Part shown: piece after piece, positions 1 through 7,267 of the stretch
Numbering within the stretch: the stretch's first letter is position 1
Layout of the letters: each line of letters opens with the position of its first letter
Source of the DNA: Janibacter massiliensis
Lineage (GTDB): Bacteria; Actinomycetota; Actinomycetes; Actinomycetales; Dermatophilaceae
Assembly: GCF_900289115.1 (NCBI RefSeq)
Contig: NZ_LT985196.1
Span: 1,994,751 to 2,058,750 of the forward strand
Direction: 5' to 3'
DNA length: 64,000 bases
Position numbers and translations under genes: made by a program
The notes under the pieces: model-generated
What the model saw: only the letters and a program-made list of their open reading frames with translations
What the model was told of the DNA's origin: nothing
Database searches by the model: none

Positions 1-59
1 CGAGGGGGGTCAGCGGGGTGCGCATCGTCTGTGTTGGCCGGCGGCGCGAGTGGGGTAAA

Positions 60-165
60 GGGGAAGGGCGGGGGGGGGGCCCGGGGCGCGGCGGGGCGGG
101 GCCAGGGGGCCGGGGAGGTGGGCGGGGGGCGGGCGGGGGGGGGGGCGAGGGGACACCCGGGGAGC
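60..165. other. G-tract-rich intergenic DNA
   Basis: The + strand carries many runs of four to thirteen G with almost no A or T, so the complementary strand is C-rich. No coding potential is visible here beyond chance open frames. Several closely spaced G-runs could form G-quadruplex structures. The whole stretch 1-263 holds this tract, the following palindrome and the DUF3000 promoter. A leftward gene (in relatives hemE lies divergent from DUF3000) might begin at the minus-strand ATG at 25-23, but only eight codons would be inside the window, so it is not called. Confidence 0.5.
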
Positions 166-170
166 GGTGG

Positions 171-250
171 TCCGCGGCAGGTGACCGGCCGGGTGCCACG
201 CCGGGGCACCGCGCCCCGGCGTGGCACCCGGCCGGTCACCTGCGCCGGAC
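171..250. repeat. 80-bp near-perfect inverted repeat (30-bp perfect arms)
   Basis: Bases 178-207 are the exact reverse complement of 213-242, with a 5-nt centre. Adding the 177/243 pair and a four-base outer match (171-174 with 247-250, two mismatches between) extends the structure to about 80 bp. It ends only two bases before the -10 box of the DUF3000 gene, so it would not be in that mRNA if the start is leaderless. It could be a terminator for transcription entering from the left, a cruciform, or an inverted duplication. Confidence 0.85.
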
Positions 251-251
251 C

Positions 252-263
252 TACGCTGCCGGT
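252..263 (+). promoter_or_regulatory. Leaderless -10 box for the DUF3000 gene
   Basis: TACGCT at 252-257 is followed by six bases and then GTG at 264. This is the TANNNT spacing of actinobacterial leaderless transcripts and supports 264 as the start. The -35 region would fall inside the palindrome. Confidence 0.6.
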
Positions 264-854
264 GTGTCCCGTCGCCCCGCACCCGGCCTGCCGCCGGCCG
301 ACGTCGCCGTCGCCATGGCCCAGCTGCGTGACGCCCGGGTCCGCCCCCAGGTCGTCGTGACCGAGGTGCCGGCACCGACCCGGCTCGCGCCGTACGCCAT
401 GGCCCTGACCGCGGACGTCCTCGGCGCACCGGACGAGGAGGACGCCGAGGAGCTGGCGTCGGGCCGGTTCGTGCTCCTGCACGACCCCGCCGAGCCCGAG
501 CCGTGGGGCGGCCCGTGGCGGGTCGTCACCTTCACCCGCGCGGCTCTCGAGCCGGAGCTCGCCCACGACCCCGTGCTCGGGTCCGTCGGCTGGTCGTGGC
601 TCGTCGACGCGCTCGACGCCCGCGGCATCGACTACCTCCGCCCCGCGGGCACGGTGACCCGGGTCGTCTCCGAGTCCTTCGCCGACCTCGCCGACAAGGC
701 GCCGAGCGTCGAGATGGAGGTCCGCGCCTCGTGGAGCCCGCTCGACGAGAACGCCGGCGACCACTTCCTCGCGTGGTCCGACCTGCTGTGCACCATCGCC
801 GGCCTCCCCCCGCTGCCCGAGGGTGTCGTGGCCCTCCCGGGGAGGCGCCGATGA
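264..854 (+). CDS. DUF3000 family protein
   Basis: This 196-residue protein of unknown function belongs to the actinobacterial DUF3000 family (Rv2680-like, from memory). It reads with the family's opening pattern, a helix ending in 'LRDARVRPQVVVTEVPAPTRLAPYA' style sequence near residues 20-50, and has no signal peptide or membrane segment. GTG 264 is chosen because a TACGCT -10 box lies six bases upstream; the longer open frame into the G-tract encodes low-complexity residues and is not credible. Its stop overlaps the RNase D start by four bases, and this DUF3000-RNase D pairing is conserved in actinobacteria. No catalytic motif is recognisable. Confidence 0.85.
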   Translation: MSRRPAPGLPPADVAVAMAQLRDARVRPQVVVTEVPAPTRLAPYAMALTADVLGAPDEEDAEELASGRFVLLHDPAEPEPWGGPWRVVTFTRAALEPELAHDPVLGSVGWSWLVDALDARGIDYLRPAGTVTRVVSESFADLADKAPSVEMEVRASWSPLDENAGDHFLAWSDLLCTIAGLPPLPEGVVALPGRRR

Positions 855-2107
855 CCGCGTCCCGCACGCCCGACGCCGGGAGCCTCCCCCTGCCCGACGA
901 GCCGGACGAGCCCGCCGAGGTGCCCCTGCCCAAGCTGTCCGAGCCCGCTGACGGCATCCCGGCGGTCATCGGGTCCGAGCGCGAGCTCGCCGAGTGCGCC
1001 GCCGCGATCGCCGGCGGTGTCGGGCCGGTCGCGCTCGACGCCGAGCGCGCCTCGGGCTACCGGTACGGCCAGCGCGCCTACCTCGTCCAGGTCCGCCGCG
1101 AGGGCAGCGGGACCTGGCTCATCGACCCGATCCAGCTGCCGGACCTCACCCCGCTCGACGAGGCCATCGGGTCGGCCGAGTGGCTCCTGCACGCCGCCTC
1201 GCAGGACCTCGCGTGCCTCGCGGAGGTCGGCCTGCGCCCGCGCCAGCTGTTCGACACCGAGCTCGGCGGTCGGCTGCTCGGGCTGCCACGTGTCGGCCTC
1301 GCGGCCGTCGTCGAGCACTACCTGGGGGTCACCCTCGCGAAGGAGCACTCGGCGGTCGACTGGTCCACCCGCCCGCTGCCGGAGCCGTGGCTGCGGTACG
1401 CCGCGCTCGACGTCGAGGTCCTTGCCGAGGTCCGCAACCTCATGGGGATCGACCTCGCCCGCGCGGGGAAGTCCGAGTGGGCCCGCCAGGAGTTCGAGGC
1501 GCTCCTGACGTGGGAGCCGACCGTCAAGGTCGACCCGTGGCGCCGGACCTCCGGCACGCACCGGCTGCGCAAACCACGGGCCATGGCCGCCGTGCGCGAG
1601 GTGTGGTTCGCCCGGGACGACATCGCCCGGGAGAAGGACGTCTCCCCCGGCCGGATCATGCCCGACCAGGCGATCGTCGACATCGTCACCGCGGACCCGC
1701 ACGACGTCTCCGGCCTGCCGTCGGGCCACAAGGCCATCCGCAAGCACGCCGACGTGTGGCTCGCCGCGCTCGACCGCGCCCGGGAGCTGCCCGAGCGGCG
1801 GCTGCCCGCGGCCGCGCTCAAGAGCGACGGCCCTCCCCCGGCCCGCTCGTGGAGCGACCGCGACCCGACGGCCGCGGCCCGGCTCGCCGACGTCCGCGAG
1901 GCGCTCGCGGCGTTCTCGGACGAGCGTTCGGTGCCCGTCGAGAACATCTGCTCCCCCGACTCCCTCCGCCGCGTCATCTGGCGGCCGCCGACCGACCCGG
2001 ACGCCCCGGCGTTCGACCGCGCGCTGGCCGAGCTCGGAGCGCGGCCCTGGCAGCGCGAGATCGTCGTGCCGCTGCTGGTGGCGGCATTCGCCGCCCATCC
2101 CGACTGA
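851..2107 (+). CDS. rnd: Ribonuclease D (DEDDy 3'-5' exonuclease with HRDC domain)
   Basis: A 418-residue 3'-5' exoribonuclease expected to trim structured RNA precursors in the cytoplasm. The DEDDy exonuclease core is visible: D63 and E65 in 'ALDAERAS' (motif I), D119 in 'AASQDL' (motif II), and Y183/D187 in 'YAALDVEV' (motif III). An HRDC helical domain follows at about residues 233-310, and a second helical region completes the protein. The start ATG overlaps the DUF3000 stop (ATGA), so the two are co-translated. An imperfect hairpin at about 2112-2132 may end the transcript. RNase D is the family name; the substrate in this organism is not shown by the sequence. Confidence 0.9.
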   Translation: MTASRTPDAGSLPLPDEPDEPAEVPLPKLSEPADGIPAVIGSERELAECAAAIAGGVGPVALDAERASGYRYGQRAYLVQVRREGSGTWLIDPIQLPDLTPLDEAIGSAEWLLHAASQDLACLAEVGLRPRQLFDTELGGRLLGLPRVGLAAVVEHYLGVTLAKEHSAVDWSTRPLPEPWLRYAALDVEVLAEVRNLMGIDLARAGKSEWARQEFEALLTWEPTVKVDPWRRTSGTHRLRKPRAMAAVREVWFARDDIAREKDVSPGRIMPDQAIVDIVTADPHDVSGLPSGHKAIRKHADVWLAALDRARELPERRLPAAALKSDGPPPARSWSDRDPTAAARLADVREALAAFSDERSVPVENICSPDSLRRVIWRPPTDPDAPAFDRALAELGARPWQREIVVPLLVAAFAAHPD

Positions 2108-2163
2108 CGAGACCCGTGACGGCGCTCACGCGGGTGGGCCTGTGCGGGTGAGCGGGTGCTTAG

Positions 2164-2169
2164 TAGCCT
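2164..2169 (+). promoter_or_regulatory. Candidate -10 box for fadA-fadB
   Basis: TAGCCT lies 60 bases before the thiolase start. A good ribosome site (AGGAAGG, 2216-2222) sits eight bases before GTG 2230, so this transcript would have a leader. Confidence 0.4.
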
Positions 2170-2229
2170 GAGCGGGACCGGGCGTGCTCGCCCGGCACCC
2201 AGCCGCACCCTCACCAGGAAGGCCCCATC

Positions 2230-3441
2230 GTGCCCCGCACCCTGCGAGAGGTCGTGTTCGTCGACGGTGTCCGTACGCCGTTCGGCAAGGCCGGCGAGAA
2301 GGGCATGTACGCCCAGACCCGCGCCGACGACCTCGTCATCACCTGCATCCGCGAGCTCCTCCGCCGCAACCCCGACCTCGACCCCGCGAAGGTCGAGGAG
2401 GTCGCCATCGCGGCGACCACCCAGACCGGTGACCAGGGCCTGACGCTCGGCCGGATGGCCGCGCTCCTGTCCGGCCTGCCGAAGACGACCCCGGGCTACT
2501 CGGTCGACCGCATGTGCGCCGGCGCCATGACGGCCGTCACGAACGTCGCGGGCGCGATCTCCTTCGGTGCGATCGACCTCGCCGTCGCCGGCGGCGTCGA
2601 GCACATGGGGCGCCACCCCATGGGCGAGGGTGCGGACCCCAACCCGCGCATCGTCGCCGAGAAGCTCGTCGACCCGAGCGCGCTCGTCATGGGCAAGACG
2701 GCCGAGAACCTGCACGACCGCTACCCGCAGCTGACGAAGGAGCGCTCGGACGAGTACGCCCTGAACAGCCAGCGCAAGCTCGCCCAGGCGTACGCCGAGA
2801 ACAAGATCCAGCCCGACCTGGTGCCGGTCGCGACGCGTCACGACGTCAAGGGCTGGGGCCTGGCGACGACCGACGAGCCCCCGCGTCCGCAGACGACGAT
2901 GGAGGACCTGCAGAAGCTCAAGACGCCGTTCCGCCCGCACGGCAAGGTCACGGCCGGTAACGCCGCTGGCCTCAACGACGGCGCGACGGCGTGCATCCTC
3001 GCCGCCGAGGAGACGGCCAAGGAGCTCGGCCTGCCGGTGAAGATGCGGCTCGTCGAGTTCGCCTTCGTCGGCGTCGAGCCCGAGGTCATGGGCTACGGCC
3101 CCGTCCCGGCCGCCGAGAAGGCCCTCGCCAAGGCCGGCCTCACCATCGACGACATCGGTCTGTTCGAGCTCAACGAGGCCTTCGCCGTCCAGGTCGTCGC
3201 CTTCCTCGACCACTTCGGGATCCCCGACGACAGCGACAAGGTCAACAAGTACGGCGGCGCCATCGCCACCGGTCACCCCCTCGCCTCCTCCGGCGTGCGC
3301 CTGATGAACCAGCTCGCGCGTCAGTTCGAGGAGAACCCGGACGTCCGCTACGGCATGACCGCGATGTGCATCGGCATCGGCATGGGCGGCGCCGTCATCT
3401 GGGAGAACCCGCACCACGCCGACTACGGCAAGGAGAACTGA
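2230..3441 (+). CDS. fadA: Acetyl-CoA acyltransferase (thiolase), beta-oxidation
   Basis: This 403-residue thiolase carries out the last step of fatty-acid beta-oxidation, thiolytic cleavage of 3-ketoacyl-CoA. Catalytic residues are all present: nucleophile C96 in 'VDRMCAGAM', H349 in 'GHPLASSG', and C380 in the C-terminal 'CIGIGMGGA' motif, with the 'NEAFAVQ' substrate loop between. Length matches the family. GTG 2230 is preceded by AGGAAGG. It sits three bases upstream of the multifunctional fadB-like gene, the normal two-subunit arrangement of the fatty-acid oxidation complex (alpha2beta2). Confidence 0.95.
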   Translation: MPRTLREVVFVDGVRTPFGKAGEKGMYAQTRADDLVITCIRELLRRNPDLDPAKVEEVAIAATTQTGDQGLTLGRMAALLSGLPKTTPGYSVDRMCAGAMTAVTNVAGAISFGAIDLAVAGGVEHMGRHPMGEGADPNPRIVAEKLVDPSALVMGKTAENLHDRYPQLTKERSDEYALNSQRKLAQAYAENKIQPDLVPVATRHDVKGWGLATTDEPPRPQTTMEDLQKLKTPFRPHGKVTAGNAAGLNDGATACILAAEETAKELGLPVKMRLVEFAFVGVEPEVMGYGPVPAAEKALAKAGLTIDDIGLFELNEAFAVQVVAFLDHFGIPDDSDKVNKYGGAIATGHPLASSGVRLMNQLARQFEENPDVRYGMTAMCIGIGMGGAVIWENPHHADYGKEN

Positions 3442-3444
3442 GCC

Positions 3445-5574
3445 ATGAGCACGGAGACGCAGCAGGTCCAGCCCACGGCGGACTTCCCCGACGAGGTCAT
3501 CACCCGCACCCCGGTGCAGGACGTCCAGCTCGCCGGCGACGTCGGCACCATGGCCCTGATCACCCTCGACAACGGCTTCGACCACTCCAAGCCGAACACC
3601 TTCGGCCCGGCGACCGTCGCCGGTCTCACGGCCACGATCGAGCGGCTGCGCGAGCGCGCGGAGGCCGGTGAGATCCAGGCCGTCGGCATCACCGGCAAGC
3701 CGTTCATCTTCGCCGTCGGCGCCGACCTCACGGGCGTCCCGAGCGTGACAACGCGCGACAAGGCGCTCGAGATCGCCCGCAGCGGGCACACCGCGTTCGC
3801 CGCGATCATGGACCTGCCGGTCCCGACGTTCGCGTTCGTCAACGGCGCCGCGATGGGTGGCGGCGTCGAGATCGCCCTCGCCTGCGACTACCGCTCGATC
3901 AGCTCCGGCGTCCCGGCGATCGCCTTCCCGGAGTGCTTCCTCGGCCTCGTCCCCGGCTGGGGCGGGTGCTACCTCACCCCGCGCCTCATCGGCCCGGCGA
4001 ACGCGCTGAAGATGATCATCGACAACCCGCTGAGCCAGAACCGGATGCTCAAGGGCCCGCAGGCCTTCGAGCTCGGGCTGGCCGACGTGATGATCGAGCC
4101 GGTCGACTTCCTCACCGAGTCCCTCCGGTGGGCCGCGCGGGTCGTCACCGGGCAGGAGATGGTCGAGCGCACCGACCACACGGCCGACGAGGCCGCGTGG
4201 ACCGCCGCGGTGCAGAAGGCCAAGGCCGTCGCCGACGCGAAGACCTCGGGCAAGAGCCCGGCGCCCTACCGCGCGATCGAGCTCGTCGAGGCGGCCCGCA
4301 CGGCCGACCGGGACGAGGCGTTCGCGGCCGAGGACGACGCGCTGGCCGACCTGCTCATGTCCGACGAGCTGCGCGCCGGTCTCTACTCGTTCGACCTCGT
4401 CCAGAAGCGGGCCAAGCGCCCGGCCGGCGCGCCGGACAAGTCGCTCGCGCGCAAGGTGACGAAGGTCGGCATCGTCGGTGCCGGCCTCATGGCCAGCCAG
4501 CTCGCGATGCTCTTCGTCCGCTCCCTCAAGGTCCCGGTCGTCATGACCGACCTCGACCAGGAGCGGGTCGACAAGGGTGTCGGGTACGTCCACAACGCGA
4601 TCGACACCTCCCTCGCGAAGGGGAAGATCACCCAGGACAAGGCCAACCAGCTCAAGGCCCTCGTCAGCGGGTCGACGAGCAAGGACGGCTTCGCGGACGC
4701 CGACTTCGTCATCGAGGCCGTCTTCGAGGAGATGTCGGTGAAGAAGACGGTCTGGGCCGAGGTCGAGGCGATCGTCTCGCCCGAGTGCGTCCTGGCCTCG
4801 AACACCTCGTCGCTGTCGATCACGGAGATGGCCTCCGAGCTGCAGAACCCCGAGCGGGTCGTCGGCTTCCACTTCTTCAACCCGGTCGCCGTCATGCCGC
4901 TGCTGGAGATCATCCCGGGCGAGAAGACGGACGACGCGACGCTCGCCACGGCCTTCGCGACGGGCAAGCAGCTGAAGAAGACGTGCATCCTCGTCAAGGA
5001 CAGCGCCTCCTTCATCACGAACCGCCTCCTGGGCCGCTTCATGGGCGAGTTCAGCAAGATCGTCGACGAGGGCACCCCCGTCGACGTCGCGGAGAAGGGC
5101 GTCGCCGGCCTCGCGCCGATGCCGCCGTTCGTCCTCCTCGGGCTCGTCGGCCCGGCGATCGCGCTGCACAACAGCGAGACGCTGCACCGCGAGCTCGGCG
5201 ACCGGTTCTACGTCTCACCGAACCTGCAGAAGATGGTCGAGATGAAGAAGCCGGGCTACTACGTCTGGGACGACGGCACGCCGAAGCCGGACCCGGAGCT
5301 CCTCGCGGCGCAGGTCGCCCCGGAGAACCCGGTGGAGCTCACCGCCGAGGAGGTCCGCGAGCGGATCCTGTCGGTCATCGCCGAGGAGGTCCGCACGATG
5401 CTCGACGAGGGCGTCGCACAGGAGGCCAAGGACATCGACCTCGCCCTCATCACGGGTGCCGGCTTCCAGTTCTGGAACGGTGGCGTCACGCCGCTGCTGG
5501 ACCGCGAGGGCGTCTCGGAGAAGGTCAACGGAGCCCGGTTCCACGCCCCCGGCGTGGCGAGCGTCCCGGCCTGA
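3445..5574 (+). CDS. fadB: 3-hydroxyacyl-CoA dehydrogenase / enoyl-CoA hydratase (FadB-type alpha subunit)
   Basis: A 709-residue multifunctional beta-oxidation enzyme. The N-terminal crotonase domain (about 1-210) has the oxyanion loop and both catalytic glutamates, E142 in 'MGGGVEIALACDYR' and E163 in 'FPECFLGL'. The middle NAD-binding domain starts near residue 340 with 'VGIVGAGLM', and the dehydrogenase His lies in 'VGFHFFNPV'. The C-terminal helical domains complete the family architecture. It follows fadA by three bases and should form the trifunctional complex with it. A strong hairpin at 5586-5630 follows the gene. Confidence 0.95.
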   Translation: MSTETQQVQPTADFPDEVITRTPVQDVQLAGDVGTMALITLDNGFDHSKPNTFGPATVAGLTATIERLRERAEAGEIQAVGITGKPFIFAVGADLTGVPSVTTRDKALEIARSGHTAFAAIMDLPVPTFAFVNGAAMGGGVEIALACDYRSISSGVPAIAFPECFLGLVPGWGGCYLTPRLIGPANALKMIIDNPLSQNRMLKGPQAFELGLADVMIEPVDFLTESLRWAARVVTGQEMVERTDHTADEAAWTAAVQKAKAVADAKTSGKSPAPYRAIELVEAARTADRDEAFAAEDDALADLLMSDELRAGLYSFDLVQKRAKRPAGAPDKSLARKVTKVGIVGAGLMASQLAMLFVRSLKVPVVMTDLDQERVDKGVGYVHNAIDTSLAKGKITQDKANQLKALVSGSTSKDGFADADFVIEAVFEEMSVKKTVWAEVEAIVSPECVLASNTSSLSITEMASELQNPERVVGFHFFNPVAVMPLLEIIPGEKTDDATLATAFATGKQLKKTCILVKDSASFITNRLLGRFMGEFSKIVDEGTPVDVAEKGVAGLAPMPPFVLLGLVGPAIALHNSETLHRELGDRFYVSPNLQKMVEMKKPGYYVWDDGTPKPDPELLAAQVAPENPVELTAEEVRERILSVIAEEVRTMLDEGVAQEAKDIDLALITGAGFQFWNGGVTPLLDREGVSEKVNGARFHAPGVASVPA

Positions 5575-5585
5575 TCGATCGCACC

Positions 5586-5630
5586 GCGCGCCGACGGCCG
5601 TCCCGGGATCCGGGGCGGCCGTCGGCGCGT
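5586..5630 (+). terminator. Hairpin terminator after fadB
   Basis: A perfect 14-bp stem (5587-5600 with 5616-5629) is continued inward by further pairs (5602-5605 with 5611-5614) around a GGATC loop. It lies 12 bases after the fadB stop. No U-tract follows, as is common in high-GC actinobacteria. Confidence 0.75.
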
Positions 5631-5643
5631 CCGGGTTCGCCTG

Positions 5644-5659
5644 AACTCATATATGAGTT
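5644..5659. promoter_or_regulatory. AT-rich 16-bp palindromic operator before the HTH-MurA-like gene
   Basis: AACTCATATATGAGTT is a perfect palindrome in a region otherwise above 70% G+C. It abuts the -10 box TACCGT (5659-5664), which is six bases before ATG 5671. Its position in the promoter suggests a repressor site, possibly for the XRE domain of the gene it precedes. Confidence 0.7.
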
Positions 5660-5664
5660 ACCGT
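5659..5664 (+). promoter_or_regulatory. Leaderless -10 box for the MurA-like gene
   Basis: TACCGT is followed by six bases and ATG 5671. This places transcription start at or next to the A of the ATG and rules out the upstream in-frame ATG at 5653, which lies inside the operator. Confidence 0.65.
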
Positions 5665-5670
5665 GCCGCA

Positions 5671-7200
5671 ATGACCGATGACTACCTGATCAAGGTCGGC
5701 TCCCTCATCCGGGACGCCCGACGGCACAAGGGCATGTCGCAGTGCGACCTCGCCAAGGAGCTCGGCACGAGCCAGGGCGCCGTCACCCGGATCGAGTCGG
5801 GCAAGCAGAACCTCAGCCTCGAGATGCTCGCCCGGATCGGCGAGGCGCTCGACAGCGAGTTCGTCGCCCTCGGCCAGCCCGGCCCCGTGAACCTCCGGGT
5901 CGTCGGCGGCCAGAAGCTCTCGGGTGCGATCGACGTGAAGACGAGCAAGAACGCCGCGGTCGCCCTGCTGTGCGCGAGCCTGCTGAACAAGGGTCGCACG
6001 ACGCTGCGCAACCTCGCCCGGATCGAGGAGGTCAACCGGATCCTCGAGGTCCTCGCCTCCATCGGCGTGAAGACTCGCTGGCTGCCGGGCACGAACGACC
6101 TCGAGATCTGCCCGCCCGAGCAGCTCGACCTCGACTCGATCGACGAGGAGGCCGCCCGACGGACGCGCACGGTCATCATGTTCCTCGGCCCGCTGCTGCA
6201 CGAGGCCCGGGCCTTCCGCCTGCCGTACGCGGGCGGCTGCGACCTCGGCACCCGGACCGTCGAGCCGCACCTGGCGTCCCTGCGCCGCTTCGGGCTCGAC
6301 GTCACGGCGACGCACGGCTGGTACGAGGCCGCCGTCACCCCGGGGGTCTCCCCCGACCGCGCCATCGTCCTCACCGAGCGCGGCGACACGGTCACCGAGA
6401 ACATCCTCATGGCCGCCGCGCGGCACGAGGGCAAGACCGTCATCCGCAACGCCTCGAGCAACTACATGGTCCAGGACCTGTGCTTCTTCCTGCAGGAGCT
6501 CGGGGTCGAGATCGACGGGATCGGCACGACGACCCTGCGGGTGCGTGGCCGCGCGTCGATCGACGTGGACGTCGAGTACTCACCGAGCGAGGACCCGATC
6601 GAGGCGATGAGCCTCATCGCGGCCGCGGTCGTGACGGAGTCGGCGATCACCATCCGCCGGGCGCCGATCGAGTTCCTCGAGATCGAGCTGGCGACGCTCG
6701 AGACGATGGGGATGCGCTACGACCTCACCGACGAGTACGTCTCCGCGAACGGACGGACCCGTCTGGTCGACATCACGACCGTGCCCGGTCCGCTCAAGGC
6801 GCCCATCGACAAGATCCACCCGCTGCCCTTCCCCGGGCTCAACATCGACAACCTGCCCTTCTTCGCGCTCATCGCGGCGTGCGCCGAGGGCCAGACGATG
6901 GTCCACGACTGGGTGTACGAGAACCGCGCGATCTACCTCACCGAGCTGACGAAGGTCGGAGCGCGGGTCCAGCTGCTCGACCCCCATCGGGTCCTCATGA
7001 ACGGCCCGACCCGCTGGCGCGCGGCAGAGGTCGTCTGCCCGCCCGCGCTGCGGCCCGGCGTCGTCATCCTGCTGGCGATGCTCGCCGCGCCCGGGACCTC
7101 GATCCTGCGGAACGTCTACGTCATCAACCGCGGGTACGAGGACCTGGCCAACCGGCTCAACGACCTCGGCGCCACGGTCGAGACCTTCAGGGACATCTGA
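5671..7200 (+). CDS. XRE helix-turn-helix / EPSP-synthase-fold fusion (UDP-GlcNAc 1-carboxyvinyltransferase-like)
   Basis: A 509-residue protein joining an XRE DNA-binding domain (about 1-65, 'SQCDLAKELGTSQGAVTRIE') to a MurA-type enolpyruvyl-transferase fold (about 75-500). MurA landmarks kept are 'SKNAA' (the Lys-Asn pair that contacts PEP), 'YAGGCDLGTRT' (the catalytic-loop Cys), and 'DPIEAMSLIAAA' (the general-base Asp). The fusion is conserved in actinobacteria, where it is usually annotated as a MurA. It could be active in peptidoglycan precursor synthesis, a metabolite-sensing regulator, or both; sequence alone does not decide. ATG 5671 is chosen over ATG 5653 because the latter is inside the operator and behind the -10 box. 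It is convergent with dxs. Confidence 0.88.
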   Translation: MTDDYLIKVGSLIRDARRHKGMSQCDLAKELGTSQGAVTRIESGKQNLSLEMLARIGEALDSEFVALGQPGPVNLRVVGGQKLSGAIDVKTSKNAAVALLCASLLNKGRTTLRNLARIEEVNRILEVLASIGVKTRWLPGTNDLEICPPEQLDLDSIDEEAARRTRTVIMFLGPLLHEARAFRLPYAGGCDLGTRTVEPHLASLRRFGLDVTATHGWYEAAVTPGVSPDRAIVLTERGDTVTENILMAAARHEGKTVIRNASSNYMVQDLCFFLQELGVEIDGIGTTTLRVRGRASIDVDVEYSPSEDPIEAMSLIAAAVVTESAITIRRAPIEFLEIELATLETMGMRYDLTDEYVSANGRTRLVDITTVPGPLKAPIDKIHPLPFPGLNIDNLPFFALIAACAEGQTMVHDWVYENRAIYLTELTKVGARVQLLDPHRVLMNGPTRWRAAEVVCPPALRPGVVILLAMLAAPGTSILRNVYVINRGYEDLANRLNDLGATVETFRDI

Positions 7201-7220
7201 GCCTCCGCCCGGACGCACGG

Positions 7221-7246
7221 CGGCCCGCGCCATCCGGCGCGGGCCG
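7221..7246. terminator. Bidirectional hairpin between murA-like gene and dxs
   Basis: CGGCCCGCGC (7221-7230) pairs exactly with GCGCGGGCCG (7237-7246) around a six-base loop, between two convergent stop codons. Confidence 0.75.
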
Positions 7247-7267
7247 TCGAGCTCCTTCCCTTCCGGC

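Noticed and set aside
1-25. Possible first codons of a leftward gene (hemE in relatives)
   Set aside because: Only eight codons would lie in the window (ATG 25-23, minus strand), with no clear promoter or ribosome site, so it cannot be supported.
178-242. A CRISPR repeat or insertion-sequence end
   Set aside because: There is a single inverted repeat with no further copies, spacers, transposase or target duplication.
1318-5187. A 1,289-codon minus-strand open frame opposite rnd, fadA and fadB
   Set aside because: It is antisense to well-supported genes and rich in Arg, Asp, Leu and Gly from codon-position bias at high G+C. It has no domain pattern.
5653-5670. ATG 5653 as the start of the MurA-like gene
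   Set aside because: It lies in the palindromic operator and upstream of the -10 box; ATG 5671 fits the leaderless spacing.
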